In this document: positions 1 to 12,837 of the stretch, one piece after another | Layout: each line of letters opens with the position of its first letter | Position numbering within the stretch: position 1 is the first letter of the stretch | Assembly (NCBI GenBank): GCA_028641055.1 | Contig: CM054062.1 | Span: 276,603,710-276,667,709 of the forward strand | DNA: 64,000 bases | Source of the DNA: Alopecurus myosuroides | Taxonomy: Eukaryota > Streptophyta > Magnoliopsida > Poales > Poaceae | Reading direction: 5' to 3' | Program-made: the position numbers and the translations under genes | Notes under the pieces: model-generated | The model's input: the letters and a program-made list of their open reading frames with translations, nothing else | What the model was told of the DNA's origin: nothing | Databases searched by the model: none

Positions 1-801
1 CGGGGCCTCGGGTTCCGGACAACAATATGTGTAAACAACTTGCAGGTATGATCAAGAAACAATAATTATCATCATGATTCAATAACATGTTCAGATCTGA
101 GATCATGACACTCGGGCCCAAGTGGGAAGCATTAAGCATAACAAGTTGCAACAATGTCAATAGCACTAATAGAAGATACTAGGAACTATGCCCTAACAAT
201 CACGACATTATTACATGAACGAACTCATCCAATCCCTACCATCCCCTTCAGCTTACAGCGGGGGAATTACTCACACATGGATGGGGGAAACATGGATGGT
301 CGATGGATAGGCGTTGGTGATGATGGTGACGATGATCTCCTCCAATTCCCCGTCTCGGCAGGGTGCCAGAACGGAGTTTCTGAACCCCGAAAAAGGATTC
401 GTGATGGCGGCGGAGCTACGGACTTCTTTCTGGAAAACTATCGAACCCCCTCGTGTTTTAGGGTTGAAGGCTATTTGTAGTCGAAAGGGGAGACCGAGGG
501 GGGCTCTGGGTGGCCCACACCCTATGCTGGCGCGGCCTAGGGGGCGCGCCACGGGGTGGTGTAAACCCCTGTGGCTCTTCTCCTGGCCTCCTTCTGGCTC
601 CCGGGGTCTTCTGGTGTTTTAGGACCAATGGGGTCTTTTCTGGGCAATTTCCCGAAAGTTGATTTTCTGCACAAAAAAAAACACCAAGGTAATTTTGCTG
701 AAAACAGGGTTAGTCTGTGTTAGTTGCATTCAAAACACACAAGTTTAGAGGAAAACAATAGGAAAAATGTTCGGAAAAGGAGATATGTTTTCGACGTATC
801 A
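1..801 (-). repeat. 3' LTR of the Gypsy element (partial)
   Basis: This is the left LTR copy, aligned with 8288-9079. Its outer end lies beyond the window, so about 590 bp are missing. The inner boundary at 801 ends in ATCA, matching the right LTR. Confidence 0.88.
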
Positions 802-814
802 AATCCCCCCAAGC
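802..814 (-). other. Polypurine tract of the Gypsy element
   Basis: On the minus strand this reads GCTTGGGGGGATT and directly abuts the 3' LTR start TGATACG. That is the expected primer site for plus-strand synthesis in LTR retrotransposons. Confidence 0.8.
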
Positions 815-2852
815 TTAGCTTATTGCTTGTCCTCAAGCAATTCAGTGACAACTGGGTACGATAAAAAACTTTTATGAACACATTTGTTTCATATGATGTA
901 AATATACTCACTATATGATCAAATACTTAGTTATGCTCATGATAAGATACATGCAAGATACTGTCACTTAAAAGCTATGCAAACCATGGTGAGATAACAA
1001 CATACTAATAATAAACAACATGAAGCATAACTATTTGCAAGATTGTAGTATTCATAATAGGATCTGATAAAGTGGTATCTCGCATTCCCTTATGCGTGGG
1101 GCAAAACATAAATGCCAGGGCACCTTTGAAGTTCAAGAGAACAATAGAAGTAAAGATATCAAAGATGCAAGTATCAAGATTATACCACAATCAACCGTGC
1201 TTTGGGACAAACACATCACATTAAGACTGATAATTATGCTCTCAAGAAAGTGCTCAAAGAATATGGCGGAGACTCAACATAAAAGTAAAAGAAAGGCCCT
1301 TCGCAGAGGGAATCAGAGATTAGTCATGTGCTAGAGCTTTTATTTTATTAAACAGAGGTACTGATAACATTCTTAAGAGAGGTGTATGCTTATGTCAACG
1401 AATGTTAAACGAACAATATAGTACGTCAGAAGCCAACTGGATTCACAAGAGCGGCTCCCATTGTGAAGGACGCAACTGGTATAGAAGGTCATCCCTCTTT
1501 CTCTTTTGTTTACACAATTATACTTTGACTGATAAATCAGGGGCAAAAATAGTGAGGAGAATTTGTTTGTATTAATTTGGGGCTGGGCACCCCGTTGCCA
1601 GCTCTTCTATCATTTGGATAAGCGGATGAAGCCACTAGTCCAGGGTGTGAAATCCAATCAACAAGTGAGATAAAGATTCTCTATTTACGTCCTCATGAGC
1701 TAAAACAGGGGCACAAAACAGGAATAATTTTTAGAAGGTTTTAAAGGTGGCTCATGAGAAATTTACTTGGAGTGGCAGTTAAATACCACATGTAGGTAGG
1801 TATGGTGTATACAATGGGAAACTGTGGTTTTTGGGAGTTGGATGCACGAGTAGAATTTCATACTCAGTACAGGTGAATGCTAGCAATAGACAGGGAGCGA
1901 CAATCAAGAGAGCAACAACTATCATAATCATGTTTGCGACAAAGTAAAATTAACTGAGACATAAAATTGATACTAGAACTCTAAGGAAAAATAAATCATC
2001 GAGGCTTATTGACCTTTTGTTTTCAGTCTTAGCATGTGTGAGCATGTACCAAGTCGATTCAAATGAAACAGCCAGAGGAGGCTACCACAATGTCATACCA
2101 TTCTATGAATAGAACAATACTAACAAATATTTATATGACAGGTCATTTACCATGAATAAATTGGAAGAAAACATGAGAGAGCAGGAACTATTAAGCACTC
2201 ATTAAGTCACATATATCTTATACGAACAAACTAAGCATGCTCACATAGATGGATATATGTACAAAAATAAAAGGAAATAGAATTCATACCAGCCTCTCAC
2301 CACACTTGAATTGTCGTAAATTGTCATTATTGCTCTTCACTTGTGGCTTGAATAAAATATATAATGAAACCCAAGCTCCAACGGAATCACGGACGACTGT
2401 TGAACTCTGCACCAAACTTTACAAAACAAGAGAAGAACAACAAATATTTTTGGGATTTTCAATTAAAGCACGAAAAAACGAGAACAAGCATACAAAGCAA
2501 AATCTTTTTAGGTTTTTTTGAAATGAAACAAGAACAAAACAAAGCAAACAAACAAACACAACAAAATATTTTTGGGTTTTTGAATATTAAAATGCAACTA
2601 AAGGATAAAGCAAACCAACTAATAAAACAAATAGAGAGAAACAACCGAAATATTTTTGGTCTTTTTGTGTTTTGGAAAGCTAAAAAAACAATAAAAACAA
2701 AAGAAATGGATGAAACGAAAACAAGCGAAAGAAACAAAAATAAGCAAAAGAAGAGAAAACAGGGATATACAAAGAACCAACAGAATATGCTATATAGATG
2801 AGTGTGATGTCGGTATACCTCCGCCCAACCTTTTGGCCTAAGTGGAGATCAA
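815..2852 (-). other. Non-coding 3' internal region of the Gypsy element
   Basis: No reading frame here looks like a real protein. 2440-2780 is strongly A-rich on the plus strand (AAACAAAAC-like runs), so the long open frames there are low-complexity artefacts. Confidence 0.6.
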
Positions 2853-3965
2853 TCACCAAGGCGCCCATGAGGTGCCGCCCCCGTAGTATGTTGAGGAGGA
2901 ACCCTCCCCCTGATATGTGCTCGAGGATGCGTCGGTGTTATGCGTGTTGTGGTCCTCGGGAGGCGCGTCTCGCCTCTCCTGCTGCCTGTGAAACTCCATG
3001 GTGCTCAGATGCTCGTCTACCTGCTCCTTGGAGAGCGACCACGGTGCCCTTTCAATCTTAAACAAAACAGGTTGCGGCAAAGTAAATTTTCGCTCCTCTC
3101 CATCCATATATAAAACTCTATATACTAAATGATCAGCAGTAGAGTTAGAAGTGACAAACTGATGGGATTTCATGGCAGCAAGGTTAAGCTTATGTGGAGC
3201 AATTATTTCATCATTAGGATCAATGGAAACATGTAAATCAGCTGCTACACGTGTAGCAATAATGCCACCAAAATAGGCCCAGAAGTAGCAAGGCGGCGTG
3301 CAACAAGTGCATCAAGGTTATACTTCGTGCTACGGTTCAGCGCATCATCAATGAAAGCAAGGTGGTAACTAGAAACGTTGCTAGTGTTCTCCCTACCAAG
3401 GATACTAGTATCAATATAGTAAGTAAAGTATCTAAGAGCGGGAAGTTGAATGTTCCTTATCTTCCCACGCTGGGATGAGCGACCGTCATCATTGGTGATT
3501 TCTCGGTAAATCCCCTGGAGGTCTGCTTGTTTATCTTGAATCCTGCTCGCTGTCCCGGTGGCGTTGATACCTATAATAGCACAAAATTCTTCCAAGGACA
3601 AAGAAAAAGGACTACCATATAACTTGAAGGCAACAGATGGACCATAATGTGGGTTCTGAAATTTAAAGCTCTTAACAATTTTTTGTAAGTGCGGCATACT
3701 GAGTGCTTTCATCTTCCATAAAGTTGGTTAGACCAACTCTTTAAATAAGCATACGAAAGTCAGCTAAAAGACCTGCACTTCTTAAAAATGTACGGCAAGG
3801 AAAACTAGATGGGTGAACGATACCATCATCTTCCGCATCGTCAATAGTTGACGCCATAACATCCTCATTGTATGCTGTCATTGCTAAAGTGGATGAGCGT
3901 GAGGGCCTTGTCCTTCTACGAGCATCACTCCTAAATATTTCTCCACAATTATAACTATCCATCAC
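2853..3965 (-). pseudogene. Downstream ORF of the Gypsy element, plant-mobile-domain / Athila ORF1-like
   Basis: Three broken minus-strand segments (3965-3741, 3712-3245 and 3173-2853) read as one protein with at least two frame changes. Recognisable stretches include SLEEFCAIIGI and LRYFTYYIDTSILGREN, which resemble the extra ORF found downstream of gag-pol in Triticeae Gypsy elements and related to Athila ORF1 or plant-mobile-domain proteins. One clear frameshift lies at the A run 3270-3273, where one base is missing relative to the continuing frame. The ORF follows gag-protease with pol missing between, so it sits in the env-like position. Its function is unknown. The domain assignment is from memory and could be refined by a profile search. 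Confidence 0.55.
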
Positions 3966-4926
3966 TGAAATTTTTCAACAATCATCACAAAAATTAATTT
4001 CAAGCAACTATAAGGTGGAGACTACCATAGGGACTTATATGAGAGCTAAACATACATCAAAAATACATTATTTCTACTCAAATCAAGCATGCAAACTCAC
4101 ATAAGCTGTCACCTACAGTACCAAAATACTCAAGAAATACTTCACTAAACAAAATTCTACTTGGATCATCGGAGGAGTCACATACCGGAGATCAAACACA
4201 CCAAATATCAGCACAAATGATGGGCTGAAGAAGGAGATCGAAAATCCAGAGGGAGAACAGCAATAACACGGGTTCCGGGAAATGTTTTCAGTTTGTGAGG
4301 TGAGAGAGAAAACTTTGGCAGGGAAGAGAGTTAATGGAGGGCCAGGGGGCCCCACACCATGTGCTGGCGCCACCAAGGCTGGCCGCGCCACCCTATGGTG
4401 TGCCTGACTGGTGGGTCCCACTGGGGCCTCCCTGGTGGCTTTCTGCCTCATTTTTAGCGTAAAAATTTATTATAATTTTTCTGGAATTTTTCGAGAAACT
4501 TTATTTTTCGGAATTTTTCAGAATATTAATAAATAATAATATTTCTGGAAAACAAAAGTGAAAAGGTGGAAAACGAAACCAAAACCAGCACTACAGAAGT
4601 TCTATGACACTCTAATGGAAAAATATCCAAAGAAAACAAAGGTGGTAGTGGTGAAAACAAAAGTATGGATGGTGAAAACATGCATATCCTCAGAAATCAG
4701 AGTGAAAATATGAGGAAAACATGCAGAAGGATGGTGGAAAACATGATTGTACTCAAGTAGCAATGTTATAAGAGAAGTAAACATGGTTAAAACATAATGG
4801 GGGAAGGTTAAAACATAGTGAAAACATTGTCCTCTTTATTCAAAATCATTTTGTTAACAAGGGTGATCAAGTCTTGTTACCACAATAATTTCCGTATGAA
4901 GAAAAACTTTGCTAATCACTAAATAA
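3966..4926 (-). other. Non-coding spacer in the Gypsy element
   Basis: No protein is supported. 4560-4810 carries a loose repetition of GTGAAAACA-like words. This is where reverse transcriptase and integrase would lie in an autonomous relative. Confidence 0.5.
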
Positions 4927-7607
4927 TTATGTTACCTCAACCTTGATAGGCATAGTCGCAATTATAATAATTTCATATTCCTTTTGTGGTACTGGAATAG
5001 GACAATAAAATTCGACAATCTTGATGGTCTCAATATTTTCAATTGAGTTTAGACCATATTTCTTATCAATCTTCTTGGGAAAATAAATAGTGTGCTCTTT
5101 ATCATTAACATTAAAAATAACTTTTCCTTGATTGCAATCAGTAATAGCCCCTGCAGTATTAAGAAAAGGTCTTCCAAGAATAATAGACATATTATCATCT
5201 TGAGGCATTTCCAACACAACAAAGTTAGTTAACATCAGACAGTTATTAGCAACTTGAACAGGAAAATCCTCACATATACCCACATGAATAGCAGTAGATT
5301 TATCATCCATTTGCAAAGATATCTCAGTTGGTATCAATTTTTCTAGGAGGAGTCTTTTATAGAGAGTAAAAGGCATGACACTAACTCCAGCTCCCAGATC
5401 ACACAAAGCAGTTCTAACATAATTATTTTTAATAGAACAGGGAATAGTTGGTATACCAGGATCTCCAAGTTTCTTAGGAACCTTGCCATTAAAAGAGTAA
5501 TTAGCAAGCATAGTGGAAATTTCCTCATTAGGAATCTTCTTTTTGTTAGAGACAATATCTTTCATATATTTTGCATAAGGAGGCAATTTAATAGCATCGG
5601 TTAAAGGAATTCGCAAGAACAAAGGTTTCATCCATTCACAAAACTTGTTATAGTGTTCTTCTTCTTTTGATTTGTGTTTCTTATTAGGATAAGGCATTGG
5701 TTTTTGTACCCAAGGTACTCTCTCATTACCATGTTTATTAGCAATAAAATCTTCCTTAGTATACTTTGTATTTTTAGTTTGCTTTTCAGGTTCCTTTTCA
5801 ATTTATTCTTTATCAGAAGCATCATTCTTTTCATTACCACTTTTAGTTTTAGCATCAGAGATAGATATACTATTAGGATCTTTAGCAAGTTCAGAGGATT
5901 CTACATCAGTTTTATGTTTCTTCTTCTTTTTTTTCTTAGTATGAATAACATCATTATTAGGTTGCTAAGAATCTTGTTCAGTTCTTTTAGGATGTCCCTC
6001 GGGATATAAAGGATCTTGTGTAGAAATAGCACTTCTAGTTCTTATTTGATAAGCATGTTTTTCCTAAGAAGCATTAACTAGCAAATCTTTTTGCACTTTA
6101 GCAAGTTGATCAATTTGAGTTTGAACCATTTGAAAATGTTTAACAAGCATTTTAACATCATTATAGGTTCTTTCTATAATACCATTCAAATCATCAATAG
6201 CTCTAGAGTTTTCCATTAGGTGATTTTGCAATCTCATATTAAAATTATCTTGCTTAATAACATAATTATCAAATTCATCTAAACATTGATCAGGAGGTTT
6301 ACTATAGGGAATATCTCTACTATCAAAATAATGGAGAGAGTGTACCTCAATGGGTGATGAGTGAGGGATTGGCTTACATAATTCTTCTATAGGTGGAAGA
6401 TTCTTCACATCTTCATATTTAATACCCCTTTGTTTAAGAGATTTCTTGGCTTCTCTCATCACTTCATCATTTAATTCAATCATTCCCCTCTTCTTGGGTG
6501 TTGGTGCTTGTGTTGATACTGGAGTAGGGGTCGGCTCAGGTTCAATCATAGTCCAATCATCATGATTTTGGCTTATTTTAGCCATTAATTCCTCAGCTTC
6601 TTATGGAGTTCTTTGCCTGAAAACACAACCATCATAACTATCCAGGTATGTCCTAGATTCAAAAGTTAGTCCATTATAGAGTATATCAAGAAGTTTATTA
6701 TCTTCTAGCTTATGCCTAGGTGTAGCCCTAACTAAAGAACAGAACCTTGCCCAAGATACATGCAATTTCTCCCCTTCCAACTGCTTGAAATTAAATATAT
6801 TTTGTAAAGCAGCATGTTGAGCACTAGCAGGAAAATATTTCTAAAAGAAAGCATTAACCAAACCAATAATACTATCAATAGATCCAGGAGAAAAATTATT
6901 AAACCAAGGTTTAGCTTCATCTTTTAATGAGAAAGGGAATATTTTAGTAACAAAGTAGCTACGTTTCTTAAGATCATCAGAGAATAAACTACTCAAAGAG
7001 GAGAGCTCATTCATATGTTTCATGGCACTTTCATTTTCAGTACCACAAAAAGGTTCTTTCTCAACAATAGATATATAAGATAAATCAAGAGAGAAATCAT
7101 AATCCTTATCCCTAATATTAGTAGGAGAAGTGGCAAACTTAGCATCGGGAGATAATTTATATTTAACAACACGACTTTCAATAAGACATATAACATCATC
7201 TTTATCCTTCATAGCTTGTATTTCATCAATAAGATCATCATTAAGTTCAATATAAGAATCATCAAAATCATCACTAGGATTCTATCTAAACTCAAGTGAA
7301 AAAGCAGGAGTAACAGGATTTTTATCAGGAGATTCAGTGTTTGCAATATTTTTAGCTTTAGCAATAGTATCATCTAAGAAAGGACCGAGAGAACCACTCT
7401 CATCAAGCACAGTAGAAGCATCATAAAAAAAGTATCCGCAGTATTTTCTGATTCAGTAGAAGTAGCATGTGTGGCATGTGTACGTGGTGGTGTAAGCAGC
7501 TTACTCATAACAGACGGTGAACCAAGAGAAACAGAGGTGTTCAGAGTTGTACTTCTTCTTGTAGTGGATGGTAATATAGGAACCCTTCCATCACGAGTCT
7601 TACCCAT
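4927..7607 (-). pseudogene. gag-aspartic protease polyprotein remnant (Gypsy)
   Basis: A start codon at 7607 opens a frame beginning MGKTRDGRVP. After a one-base loss in the A run 7425-7431, one single frame continues from about 7424 to 4927. It contains a gag segment (SLKDEAKPWFNNFSPGSI, 6841-7212), a linker with a predicted coiled region (6064-6585) and a retropepsin (4927-5697) with the catalytic motif DLGAGVSVMP near residue 100 of that segment and a later ILGRPFL motif. Six in-frame stops (7282, 6841, 6601, 6064, 5965 and 5803) break it. Each is TAG or TAA and is explained by C-to-T change at a CAG or CAA codon, which points to methylation-driven decay. The polyprotein cannot be made. 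Confidence 0.85.
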
Positions 7608-7666
7608 GATAAATGATTGGTAGTAGATAATAGTACTCTCCGGTGAGCTCGCAAATAAAGCTATGC

Positions 7667-7684
7667 TCCCCGGCAACGGAGCCA
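7667..7684 (-). other. Primer-binding site of the Gypsy element
   Basis: On the minus strand the sequence TGGCTCCGTTGCCGGGGA lies 11 bp inside the 5' LTR. It starts with TGG, complementary to a tRNA CCA end, and has the form common in Triticeae Gypsy elements. Confidence 0.8.
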
Positions 7685-7695
7685 GAAAATAGTCT

Positions 7696-9079
7696 TGATG
7701 ACCCACAAGTATAGGGGATCGCAACAGTCTTCGAGGGAAGTAAAACCCAAATTTATTGATTCGACACAAGGGGAGCCAAAGAATATTTGTGAGCCTTAAC
7801 AAGTGAGTTTTCAATTCACCTGCACCTGAAAGTAGACTTGTTCGCAATGGTTTATCAGTAGTAACAGTTTTATAGTAGCAGCAGTAGTGAAATAATAGCA
7901 ACAGTGGAATGAAAACAGCAGCAGTGGTGATTGAAGTAAACAGCGGGATTAAATACTGTAGGCATAGGGATAGATGAACGGGCATTGCATGGATAAGATA
8001 GTTCATATAATAATCAAGACATGGGTATTCCAGATAAATAAGATAAAGCATCCCAGCACTAAGTAACCATAGGCATGTGGTCCGTAAATAGTCGTACGTG
8101 CTCGCAATGAGAACTTGCACAACATCTATTGTCCTACGAGCCCGTTTTTAGTGGGGCCTCGAGGGAACTACTGGTAATTAAGGTGTTCCTTTTAATAGAA
8201 CACCGGAGCAAAGCATTAACACTCCGTGAACACATGTGATCCTCACATCACATCCATCCCCTCCGGTTGTCTTAATTTCTGTCACTTCGGGGCCTCGGGT
8301 TCCGGACAACAACATGTGTAAATAACTTGCAGGTATGATCAAGAAACAATTATTATCATCATCATTCAATAACATGTTCAGATCTGAGATCATGGCACTC
8401 GGGTCCAAAGTGGCAAGCATTAAGCATAACAAGTTGCAACAATGTCAATAGCACTAATAGAAGATACTAGGCACTATGCCCTAACAATCATGGCATTATT
8501 ACATGAACGAACTCATCCAATCCGTACCATCCCCTTCAGCCTACAACGGAGGAATTACCCACACATGGATGGGGGAAACATGGATGGTCGATGGAGAGGC
8601 GTTGGTGATGACGGTGGCGATGATCTCCTCCAATTCCCCGTCCCGGCAGGGTGACAGAACGGAGTTTCTGAACCCCGGAAAAGGATTCGCGATGGCGGCG
8701 GAGCTACAGACTTCTTTCTGGAAAACTATCGACCCCCTCGTGTTTTATGGTTGAAGGCTATTTCTAGTCGAATGGGGAGACCGAGGGGGGCTCTGGGTGG
8801 CCCACACCCTATGCTGGCGCGGCCTAGGGGGTGGTGTGGCCCCCATGTGGCTCTTCTCCTGGCCTCCTTCTAGCTCCTGGGGTCTTCTGGTGTTTTAGGA
8901 CCAATGGGGTCTTTTCTGGGCTATTTCCCAAAAGTTGATTTTTCTTCACAAAAATGAGACATCAAGGTAATTCTACTGAAAACAGCGTTAGTTTGTGTTA
9001 GTTGCATTCAAAACACACAAGTTTAGAGGAAAACAATAGGAAAAGTGTTCGGAAAAGGAGATACGTTTTCGACGTATCA
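7696..9079 (-). repeat. 5' LTR of the Gypsy element, complete (1384 bp)
   Basis: On the plus strand it begins TGATGACCC and ends CGTATCA, giving TGAT/ATCA inverted termini. The inner border is followed by the primer-binding site. The outer border at 9079 meets unrelated sequence. The target duplication cannot be checked because the other end of the element is outside the window. Confidence 0.85.
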
Positions 9080-10600
9080 GACCAACCCCCTCCCCCCTCA
9101 TGATGGGAATCCGCAAGCTGTGTGAGCCCCTCCCGCCGTCTTTGACAGCCATGGCGTGGCCGGCACTGGCGCCCGGTGAGGGAGATCGGGTGTCGGCCTT
9201 CTAGATCGGATCAGGGAGGGGATCCTCTAGAGCCTCCCTCGTGCTGGATGACCCGACAGTCAATCTCTTTAGGGTGGATGGAGAGAGGACACCGGGAGCT
9301 TTCCGGATGTTTGCTTAACTTGGTTGGAGGTGACCGAAGATGGGAGATCGGTTGGCGGCGATGGTCGAGAGCTATGTGCGCTCTTGACCTCCTGTACTGC
9401 AAATATGATTGCGGTGGACACTTAAACAAGTTGGTTGAAGAAGGCTAGAATGGAGGTTGATAGTGTGATTTACGGAGAAGGAGAAGAGAAAGAAACACGA
9501 TCATGGACATTGGGCTAGGGGAATGGACGATCAGTTCGTCGGCTTTTTTAATGTTCACCCGGGGAGGGGGAGAAATTCCCCACCTTAATACATTTCATTC
9601 ATGGTTTCATATGAGGCTTTACGGCATCTACAAGATATGTTCAAATGAACCATAGTTCACATGGATTACATGAGAAGGGAAGAAAAAACAAAAACACACA
9701 CATCAACAACAACACACAAGAGTTAGAGAAAGGGTCACCCTGAGAGTACCTGGAGACGGTTGGTAGACGAGAAAGCTCGTCCCGACCCAAGCACAACGAT
9801 CATAAGGAAGAGTCTGCCGAACGTGACAGCGGGAAGGATAACCCAGCTTGAAGAATCACCGAAGTGGTCGAACGTCCATGGTCAGCCGAGACCCAGCCAC
9901 GACACTGCACCATCGACGTAATCGAAAGGCAACATGTATCCGACACGACACAACGCGCCGACACCACCTGTGTTGTGGGTGTGGACGAAAGGTCACTCGC
10001 GGCCGAGACGACGCTTGTATGCCACCGGCTGGAGTCGGAAGGCATCACAATGCAGAGACACACCATAGAGCATTCTCGCATGGACCACCCTCATCGCACG
10101 AGAGGGGTCACCTCCATAGTCGAAAGGCATAGCACCACCGAGGGCAACCCCAACGCCACCCGGGTCCAAAATACCCGAAGGGCGAGCTAGCCAAGAGCAC
10201 GTGAAAAGACCACCTGCGCCAGGCACACCATCGAGCTCCGATAAGGATCCGACACATGAGCCTAGCAACCGGCAAGTAGAAGCCACCACCACCACTGCCA
10301 CGACTCGCTTCAGAGGGGAGAGGAGACCACATCCATGGCTTCCATCTACAGAACCATGGGGGCACACCAATATGCGCTGACCAGCGTCCTTTGACACCGA
10401 TGGCGAGACAGAGGGGTCTCAAAACCAGCCACGACGCCCGCACGTAGAGAGCACGTCTCCACCATTGTTTTCTTATTTTAATTGCAGCGTTGACGGCACC
10501 CTGTGTGTAATATGAATCACGAGTTTAAGCCCATCATGAGCATAGTCGTCAAGGCACTCGCTCCACTTCTTCATCATAAAACTCAACCTCTACTAGCCGT
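9080..10600. other. Unassigned GC-rich stretch, probably old repeat
   Basis: No gene is supported. All frames have many stops. 9590-10450 has a composition suggestive of an old non-LTR or DNA transposon remnant, but I recognise no termini or protein. Confidence 0.4.
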
Positions 10601-12026
10601 TGAACGAATAGTATGGGCACCTAGAGGGGGGGTCAATAGGTGCTACGACCAATTTTAATTCGTTTTCATTTTAGGCTTGACACAAAGGTAAATTCTCTAG
10701 ATATGCAACTATGGTGAATTTACCTATATGACAAGAACAACAATAAAAAAATATACCAACACAAAGTAAAGGGGAGGGAACGAGGTAACCGATAACGGAA
10801 GCACGCGGAGACACGGATGTAATCTTGATTTCCTCCTTTTGAGGGGAGTGCGTCTCATTGGAGGGGTGTGAGTTTTGCCATAAAGTCCTACTCAATGCCA
10901 CAAAGGCCCCACCCTATTTTCCGATGAACCTCGCCACAAAGGACTAGTTCACCTTCCATTACTGATTCCCTTTGAGGCGAAAATTGAGTCCTTTACAATA
11001 AGCTTGAGGCACACACCCACAACCGAATTGGGGGCTCCAAAGAATCACCAACAATCAACAAGAGTAGCAAACGGAGTCTAGGTTTTCCTCAAAGAAACCC
11101 TAGACTTGAACCCCTCAAGCAAATGAGGGGGAAATGAAGAACGACTTGGTGAAGATGTAGATCGGGGCCTTCTCCTTCAGTCCTCCGAATATCAACAAGT
11201 TTGGGTGGAGGAATTGGGAGAAATCTTGGATTTGGTGAGATTAATAAATGTGCAATGAATTCCTTGGACGAACTAAAGCTCTTGGGGTAGAAGGAGGGGT
11301 ATTTATACCCCTCCATAAATGTAGTCATTGGAGCAGAAAAATGGAGCCAGAAATTCCGATTAGCTGTTCTGCCTCAGATCCCATGGAAAAAATAGCACGC
11401 TATAGTGCCGCTAATAGCACGATATAGCATTTTGAGAATTGTCCCGCTAAATCAATCAGTGTACAATGTCGTATAAATAGCACGATATAGCATGCTAATG
11501 GCATATTTTTAGGCCGACACTATTTTCCTGTAGCACGCTATTTTTTTCCTTGCTCAGATCTGGATTTTGAAGCAGTTGGCCAAAATCAGAAATTCCGGTT
11601 TCACCAAAATTTCCGGACCAAATTTTCCGGCTCACGTATGTGCCGAAATTCTTCCCAACCAGAAATTCCGGTTGGTCTAGAAATTTCTAGTTTAAAATCT
11701 CAAGTTGACTTATGTGTCTTGAACTTCGAGTCCTTAGCCGTTTTTGCACTGGATCTTCCCCAGCTAGAATATCGTGTTGGCCTTGGAAATTTTTGGCTCA
11801 CTTTTGTGCCCAACTTAGTAGAAATCTTCATAACTGGAATTTCTGGTTGCACCAAAAATATCCGGTTGCCTTCAGTGGCAGAAAAGGCCGATCTAACTTC
11901 ACCTTTTTCTTGTGTTCGATACGAAGGAACAATTAAGCACCTGCACCACTTAACACCTTGATACATAATATCGTTAGTATTGTTAACTAACACTCAAAAC
12001 CCTAGGGATCAATAAATGCACTTTCA
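10601..12026 (-). repeat. 3' LTR of the Copia element (1426 bp)
   Basis: It reads TGAACG at the left and GCACTTTCA at the right. Segments 10601-10795 and about 11580-12026 match 17680-17863 and 19395-19818 of the other LTR. The middle part is present only here. The inner half carries many imperfect copies of AATTTCCGGTT-like words. Confidence 0.85.
11299..11310 (-). promoter_or_regulatory. TATA box of the Copia LTR promoter
   Basis: On the minus strand GGTATAAATACC lies inside a short palindrome (AGGGGTAT / ATACCCCT). It is about 0.7 kb from the 5' edge of the LTR, a usual place for the U3 promoter. The matching part of the right-hand (5') LTR is deleted, so the 5' copy has lost this promoter. 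Confidence 0.6.
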
Positions 12027-12042
12027 ATCTCCCCCTTTTTGG
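12027..12042 (-). other. Polypurine tract of the Copia element
   Basis: On the minus strand CCAAAAAGGGGGAGAT directly precedes the 3' LTR start TGAAAGTGCATT. The A-then-G run is typical of Copia elements. Confidence 0.8.
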
Positions 12043-12837
12043 TGTTAGATGACAATACTAAGATTTGCAATGAAAAACCAAAAAACAATATCATGTTTGT
12101 GAAATAAGTGGAAATTTCTCCCTCTACAAGTATGCAAATACAACTTTAAGAGGAGAGTGATTTCTGACAAAATCACAACATGATAAGAGAGGCAATAACA
12201 ACTATATTGAGGCTTGAGTTGAATACTATACCTTGTGCAAAGAACATATACGCAGATAATATTGGTGAACAATATATGAGAACCTGAACATAGATAGATA
12301 ATCAAATAGATCAACAATAGCATAGTCTCACAATAACATAAGAACATAGTTCACAACGAGGAAGAAAATAGTTTCGAAACAAGAATATAAATTGACACAA
12401 GCTCTTAAAGAATGATAGACGAACATGCTTGTGCCCGAACCCATGCAAATCCCCGTAGGCCTAAAAGACTACTTCTCCCCCCTTTGGCATCGAGACACCA
12501 AAAAGGAGGAGGCAGTGATCCTAACGTTCCATGATTAGCAAGGAATCAGACTCCTGTGAGGCCTCTCTAGCGGATGACTCAGACTCTCCTTCGGCAGCCC
12601 TCTCCAGGTCTGCATCAACATCCTCATCATCATCAAGATCAACATGAGCACTAGAAGAAGCAGTTGGGCCAGAGAGACAGAGACCATCCTCAATCAGAGC
12701 CCAATGAGCACTGGCACTGGAAGACCACGGGGAGTAGTAATCAGGAACCAGTTAGAGGGAGGAGCCCAGGAAGCACCGCTCACATGGTGAAGTATCTTCT
12801 ACTGGGAGGAGGACATAGCAATATCCCTATAGTGTGA
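12043..12837 (-). other. Non-coding region before the Copia 3' LTR
   Basis: No protein frame is supported. This is 3' untranslated sequence of the element between its extra ORF and the polypurine tract. Confidence 0.5.

Larger units (their letters stand above)
1..9079 (-). mobile_element. Non-autonomous Gypsy LTR retrotransposon, left end cut by window
   Basis: The sequence at 1-801 is repeated directly at 8288-9079, and both copies end in the same GACGTATCA terminus. The order on the minus strand is 5' LTR (9079 to 7696), primer-binding site, gag-protease remnant, a second ORF, polypurine tract and 3' LTR. No reverse transcriptase, RNase H or integrase motif is present between the protease and the 3' LTR, so the element would have depended on another element for copying. 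By eye the first 268 aligned LTR bases differ at about 15 positions (5-6 percent), which suggests an insertion a few million years old. The LTR and internal layout resemble the abundant Triticeae group whose LTRs begin TGATACGTC; the exact family is not certain. Confidence 0.88.

Noticed and set aside
2364..2801. Lysine/asparagine-rich 145-codon frame
   Set aside because: Translation of an A-rich simple tract in the 3' non-coding part of the Gypsy element.
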